Positions 57,929-64,000 of a stretch of 64,000 nt of DNA are shown one piece after another. The stretch comes from Heliocidaris tuberculata (lineage: Eukaryota > Echinodermata > Echinoidea > Camarodonta > Echinometridae): positions 9,771,004 to 9,835,003 of the forward strand of contig CM046836.1 of assembly GCA_025618425.1 (NCBI GenBank), written 5' to 3'. The position numbers and the translations under genes were made by a program. Within the stretch, counting starts at the first letter, position 1. Each line of letters starts with the position of its first letter. Below the pieces are notes generated by a model. It saw nothing but the letters and a program-made list of their open reading frames with translations, was not told where the DNA came from and did not search any database.

Positions 57929-60779
57929 ATATTATCATGCTTATTCATATACTCATATGTTGTGATAGAAACTCGGCGTGAGAACTAGCAAGGCGTGAGG
58001 ACTAACACAAGAAGAGTAGAACGTAAATCCTGACTCGAATCAGGTTTTTTAACCTATATATAGAAAACATAGACGCATAGCTTATACACGGAAATTGCAG
58101 GAGAGAAGTCGAATTAGGAAATCTGAGCGGGAGAGAGGAAGAGAGTGAAAATAGAGAGAAAGGGGTGGGGTGGGGAGGGGGAGAGAGAAGAGACAAAAGA
58201 GGGCAAGAGGCAAGAACTATCAAAAAGTTATTAACGAAAAACACATAATAATACTTAAATTCAAGGTTAATGTCATCCATAAATTAGGATTACAACTATA
58301 AACATCTGTGACTCAGATCATAATAGAAAATGATGTGTAGACCATTATGATAATGAATAATTTGTCTTACGAACGTGATATGAAATAAAAACAGAAATTG
58401 AAAAAAGGCAATGTCAGTGGTAGGATGTTCGGGAGCAGTTGTTTCATGTTGATAACGATGTCTGTAAAGTGATATTCTTAAACATTTTTGCATTATATCT
58501 TTGGAATATTAAATCAACCAGTCGGGCATTGTATTTTCCAGGACTCGCACACAATACACACGCACACCCGCGCACACAATTATATACACGTAAACACGCG
58601 TGCAAACGAGTTGATCGTCGTTGTTGTTGGTTTTTTAATTTTTCATCGCATGGAGTTTATGTTTATTCTAACAATCAAAGTAAAGATATAAATTGAATGT
58701 ACGTAATGATATAATTAATCTATTCTGGGATTAAACCATTGAAGATCTATTAGAAAATTATAAAATCAAATGTAGGCGATTACTGTACAACAACATAATC
58801 TTTCACAATAATTCCAAATACAAATATACAATACACTGTAATATACTGAATTGGTAACAGCTTTAATGTCTTTACAGTGAGCCTCAAGCTGAAGAGTACA
58901 TTTGGAGTTACAGATTGACAAGTTAAATGTAAACAAATTGGACTGGAATGGAACTGCGAATATAATGTCTCTCAAGGCACTGCTTCTTTCTTCAGCTATG
59001 TATCATCTTCTGCGGTCGCCAGTCAACGGTACGTTCAATCGGCGAGGGAGGACGGTAGAAAGAGGAGGGTGCAGATGAGAGGGGGAAGAAAGGGAGAATG
59101 AAAGGATGTGAGAAGGAAAGAGAGAGGGGGGAGAGATAGCGAGACAGAAAGAGAAGGAGGAAAAGGGTGTGAGAAGGCGAGAGAGAGGGGGAGAAAGACA
59201 CAATGAGAGAGATGTTAATCTTTAGCTAGTGAGCGGCGATCAGCGTCGATGATCAGTCATGGATGAGAGGGGTACACAGAGAAAGAGAGAAAGGGAGAGG
59301 GAGGGAGAGAAGGGGTTGAGGGAGAGAAAGGACGTAGGTGTGTATGTGAGAGAGAAAGGGGAGAGAGAAAGAGGGGAAAAAAGAGGGGGAGAGAGAAAGA
59401 GGGGAAAAAAGAGGGGGAGAGAGAGAGCGGGGAGGGATGAGGGAGAGAGAAAGATCATGGGTGGGAGAGAGAGGGAGAGAGAGAGAGGGCTTGGTGGAGA
59501 GAGGGCGGTATAGACTGTTAGCAAGAGAATGAGCGTGTTTTTAGCTATAGTTATCAGCGTCATGATCACGATGAGAGATAGAAAGATGGAGCTCGGGAGA
59601 GCAGGACAGGAATGATTGATAGTTAAAGAAAGAGAGTTCTTTTTATAACGCCTTCATTTTCAGTAGCTGTTTAAGGGGGTGAGAACAAGAGTAAAATGAG
59701 GAAAATAATGGGGCCACAAAAAAGAGATAAGGCTAATAAGGGATAAGGCTAATAAACTTTGTATTGGAAATAATGATAGTAAAATGTACTATTATGGACA
59801 ATTTAAACCATACTCATAGCCTACTTTTCGAAAAATCTGTCACTGAGTAGCAAGGATAATATGACTACCATGATGGACATTATATTGAGAATCATCCTCA
59901 ATACCGTCATAATTGCCAGAAGCTTTACCCCCCCCCCCCTTTCCTGCTTTTAAAATCCTGGTGGTGCCATTGAACCGGAGATACAGACACCGTCACAGGC
60001 CATCACAATGCCGAGATGACATACCTAACCAATGAGAAATCCCTCCCGAGAGTGAGACCTGGGAAGAAAACGAAATGGCGAAACGAAATTGCTAGGCGTA
60101 CTGGAAATAAAAAGACAACGATGTAGGCTCTTCCATGTTGTGAGTCTTTCAACTTGACAGTCGCATTATTAAGAAAGGAAGCCGAATGTCGAATCCTACT
60201 TCCTTGAGCAAATCAGGTCCTGAATGAGTCGAATTAAGCGTGCAAACTACCCCGCGGGCGTTGGTATATCGGTCTCAATTTGACGAGGATGTTATTGCCG
60301 TACATGCAGAACATCTGGTTCCTTTACCAATCTCAAATGGTTCATGGTTAGAAAAGCCTCGATTGTCAGGAAAAGGAACCACAATTTAAGTATCAATGTA
60401 TTTATCTATACTAAACAAATACATAGGAGTAGAGGTAATATATGATATCATATGGAAACAAAATCCTAACTTTCTTGCGTTTATGCTTAAAAAGTACATT
60501 TGTAAATTATACACGGAATAAATGTTAATATTTGTAAATATCAAGAGGCGAAAATTACTGATAGAAATGTTGCTTCCCATGACCCTCCGTTACTTGAATA
60601 TTCAAACGCAATTCGACAATATCATTTCCTTTGCCAGTCGTCTGACGAAGCCTGTCGTGTTTTGTTTTATTTCGTTGGCGTTTTTTTTTTTAGGCGAAAT
60701 TCGGAATCATTTCTTTATCCAGCACATTCAGGCAAAGTAAAAAAAAATCAAATACGATAAACGATTTCTTACAAAGTAG
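57929..60779. other. Intergenic or intronic, GA-rich tracts
   Basis: GA-rich tracts lie at 58125-58200, 59040-59205 and 59260-59515, and a (CA/CG)n patch at 58545-58600. Open frames over them are Arg/Glu- or Ser/Leu-rich artefacts. A C run lies at 59930-59940. No exon is supported. Confidence 0.45.
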
Positions 60780-61400
<621 letters not shown>

Positions 61401-61890
61401 AAAACAGTAAAGACAATAACATGCAAGTCTCACAATTTAAATGTATTTGATTGTGCAGGAGTAATACAAGTAAATTTATTAAGCTAAGATATCCTCCATG
61501 TTTTCTTCGGAACTGTCCAATTAAGGACGTTACAGTAGCATCTGATCAGACTCTAGACCGCAAGAAGTCCTATTCTCTCTTTAAGACAGAAATGTTATTG
61601 TTAAGAAAGCTTTCAGCTTGCTTGACAAGCGGCTTACGAATATCACGGGGATGTCGTTTCGTGGTCCAGACTAAACCATGTTGTTACTGAGACGGGACCG
61701 TAATGAGATAAAAGGTATCTCCCTTCCTTGACGGCCAAGGCGGCTGAGCCAAATGTTGTACATGTGTATACATTGTGTAGCATTGTTTATACATTGTGTA
61801 GCACAGGATGGTTGCATGGAACATTAGCTAGGCAGGTTGTACCATGTGTACGATGCATGCTCCTCCAGCATTTGCTCCGCGACAATTCAC
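61401..61890. other. Intergenic, no recognised feature
   Basis: Mixed DNA; TATACATTGTGTAGCA is directly repeated at about 61768-61803. No gene is supported. Confidence 0.35.
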
Positions 61891-62340
61891 GTTCAAGTTC
61901 AAGTTCAAGTTCAAGTTTATTTAGTCATTTGTCTTTTTCCAACAATAAGTAACAAAAACAATAACAGTAACACTTTCTTTCAGCGCTTCAATCAATATTA
62001 AACAACAGTAACACTTAGAATCTACAAGTATAACATAAATATATGAGTATATGTGCATGAGTTATAATAAGAAAGGGCTACAGTATTTTGAGAAAGGCAA
62101 ACGAGGAGACCTTAATGAAGCATACCTTGTAAGATAAGGTCCTCAGGAATAAATGAATAAATAAATATAAATATATATATATCTAGATATATATACAATA
62201 GTAACAAAAACAATTTCGACACTAAGCGAATTTCAAACTTCAACGCTGGACCCCATAGCATACTTAACCCTACCCTAACCCTAAACATGAACTGAAACCC
62301 ACTTACATGTACTGTCTAACCTTATAATATTGTACAAAAT
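61891..62340 (-). mobile_element. LINE 3' end with (TTGAAC)n tail
   Basis: On the minus strand the element ends GACTAAATAAACTTGAAC and continues as four TTGAAC-type units (61891-61916). This is a LINE 3' terminus of a different family from those at 1875 and 16022. The 5' boundary (about 62340) is a guess; no reverse-transcriptase frame remains. Confidence 0.6.
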
Positions 62341-63229
62341 AAAGCTAGGAACAGTTTTCGCATAAACAATGTCGCATCACCATTAGCCAACAGGCAGGGT
62401 TATCGATAAACGGAGGGTGAATGAAACCCCTTCTCAAAAGTGATTTTGGGAAAATAGTATTTGCTGGGCGACGAATTTGTAGTTTTGGAGACCTTTCTGT
62501 ACTGTTTTCTGCATTATTTAATTTCAATAACTTAGAACCTGTTCCTTTTGTTTTTGATAGTTTTTAGATTTCGTTTTAAATCTTTGGAATCTTCTTAACA
62601 TTTTACCTTTGAAAAAAAAAACAGCAACTGAAGACAGGTTTGTTTGTCTTGCTTGCTTTTCTGTCGGCAAACTTGCCGACTTACGATTTCCATCCCCCAC
62701 CCACCAACCCCGCACCCCACCCCCACCCCCACCTCAACATGCTCTTGCGAGTTTCCTGTCCGGAGTTTAAAAAAAAAAAGGTAGATAGATAAATAAATAA
62801 ATAAAAAATCAAGGACAAGATGAAGGAAAACGTCACAACTGAATAAAAGACAGTCTGGAAAAGTGACAAGACACGTCATTGTATAATCAAAGGAATGACT
62901 GAGGTAGAAATAGAAGTTGTTTTGAATAAAACGGAAGAAACAAAAATGTATACCTGAACGAGAAGGCTAGGAGAGCGTAAAATAGGCACCCTTGCCAGAG
63001 GATAGGCAGGTGACTAGACGTTTAGATTTGATAATCGCTGGCCTTTTATGCTTTCCTCCCTTGGGCTCTCCATTCATATCTTATGGATGGAAAACAGCGA
63101 AATGAACATGCTGAAGGCGAACATGTATTTCGCTTACCGTGCATTCCAGCATTCCCTTCAGATGAGAAAAGTGCAATGAGATGCATTGTATAACAGACGA
63201 ATGCAATTTTGAATGATGATAGACGTTAA
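62341..63229. other. Intergenic, no recognised feature
   Basis: A CCCACCCCCACC patch lies at 62696-62735 and an A run at 62770-62780. Minus-strand open frames are low complexity. Confidence 0.35.
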
Positions 63230-63595
63230 AGTGTACCAATCACCTGAAAAAAATAATTTCTGTACAGCTAGAAAGTATAAAATCAACCTCAAAGAACTCT
63301 GTCTGGTATTCCATAGGTCAGTGGTTAATGAGTATGAAGGAAATAAAGGGTAACATGAAAATGCTCGGGCGGAACCGAACTCCGAGTTTGGTTCCGCGCG
63401 AGCCTTTATCTTGGAGAGAGCGTACGGGTGCGTCGAGTAGTCTACTCACGAGTCGCTTTTACGATTATAGAGGGTGTAACTGAATTGCAATATATCTTTA
63501 CAGAATTAATATTTGAAGCCCATATCATGAATATAGTATAACGACATGAAACCTCTAACATACAGAGCAAAATTATCTTTGGTGATTGGTACCCT
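63230..63595. mobile_element. MITE with TTAA target duplication
   Basis: TTAA flanks lie at 63226-63229 and 63596-63599. Ends AGTGTACCAATCACC and, reversed, AGGGTACCAATCACC match. Near the centre a GC-rich palindrome (63363-63404: GCGGAACCGAACTC against GAGTTTGGTTCCGC) stands out from the AT-rich body. It is non-coding. Confidence 0.85.
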
Positions 63596-64000
63596 TTAAT
63601 TTCACGGCAAGAAGGGTTTGGCTTTTATTTTCTATATTTTTAGGGGATCATTCTTTTCTGTTTTGTCCTAATACTTCTTTCTTAATTCCATGTCGTGACT
63701 ATGTTTACAATTTTATTCATCAGCCCCTGTATTCTGGTTGCCGACAACTGCCCGCTATCAGTTTTGTGGGCATTGTCACAACGTATGACTATCGTTGTAA
63801 ACATTGGCAATTCTCTTGGTTTTTCAAGAAATGTAATTTGGACAGAATTCTGTATGGAAAAGAGATCTCGTTGATTTCGTTATCATAGGAAGACAGAAGG
63901 AAGAAGGAAGAATATTTCAAGATGAATCGGGAACACATTTCTTCTTCTTTTTTAAGTCTTTGAGAACTGTCGTAGCCATCAGTTTTAATTAATGTTTGGT
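63596..64000. other. Right edge, no recognised feature
   Basis: The plus-strand open frame at 63586-63888 starts within the MITE end and shows no domain. It is not called as a gene. Confidence 0.3.

Noticed and set aside
62262..62290. Interstitial telomere repeat (CCCTAA words)
   Set aside because: Only two to three imperfect units; too short to distinguish from chance.

Overview
This is a 64 kb piece of an AT-rich animal genome with a heavy load of mobile elements. Spliced exons with clean GT-AG boundaries, a tandem family of rhodopsin-class GPCRs with intronless coding regions, tRNA-derived SINEs, several non-LTR retrotransposon remnants and many hAT-, Harbinger-, Tc1- and TTAA-type miniature transposons (MITEs) all point to a metazoan. 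The lineage-type GPCR expansion and this repeat style fit an echinoderm, most likely a sea urchin; that assignment is inference from recognition, not from a search.

Host genes. The backbone of the window is a same-strand tandem array of four related GPCR copies: a wrecked pseudogene (7157-14812, split by three transposon insertions), an intact gene (25216-26490), an open but structurally crippled copy (34253-35092, whose third intracellular loop and half of TM6 are deleted) and a second intact gene (46235-47431). All four carry a 3' splice acceptor about 30-40 bases before the start codon, so each unit probably has an upstream non-coding exon and a single coding exon. Downstream, on the minus strand, five spliced exons (53780-57124) encode most of a TMEM179-like four-pass membrane protein; its first coding exon was not found and may lie past the right edge.

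Layout. 0-2 kb: an inverted dispersed repeat and the left copy of a roughly 1 kb duplicated segment. 1.9-6.1 kb: a minus-strand LINE whose reverse transcriptase is split by a 2.4 kb PIF/Harbinger element, itself split by a 0.9 kb hAT-type MITE. 7.1-14.8 kb: GPCR pseudogene plus insertions. 15-23 kb: MITEs, a LINE 3' end carrying a decayed reverse-transcriptase C-terminus, the second copy of the duplicated segment, and perfect hairpins. 25-35 kb: two GPCR copies. 38.5-43.95 kb: a 5.4 kb inverted repeat whose arms are tandem arrays of a roughly 390-base unit. 46-47.4 kb: third open GPCR. 50-53 kb: MITEs and repeated motifs. 53.8-57.1 kb: TMEM179-like gene. 57-64 kb: hairpin repeat, GA-rich tracts, a tRNA-headed SINE, a LINE tail and a TTAA MITE.

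The most unusual objects are the 5.4 kb long inverted repeat, the GPCR copy with a fused TM5/TM6, and the layered insertions that give a relative chronology. No prokaryotic operon, CRISPR array, rRNA or canonical tRNA gene was seen. Most short open frames in the window look like chance or repeat-derived frames and are not listed.
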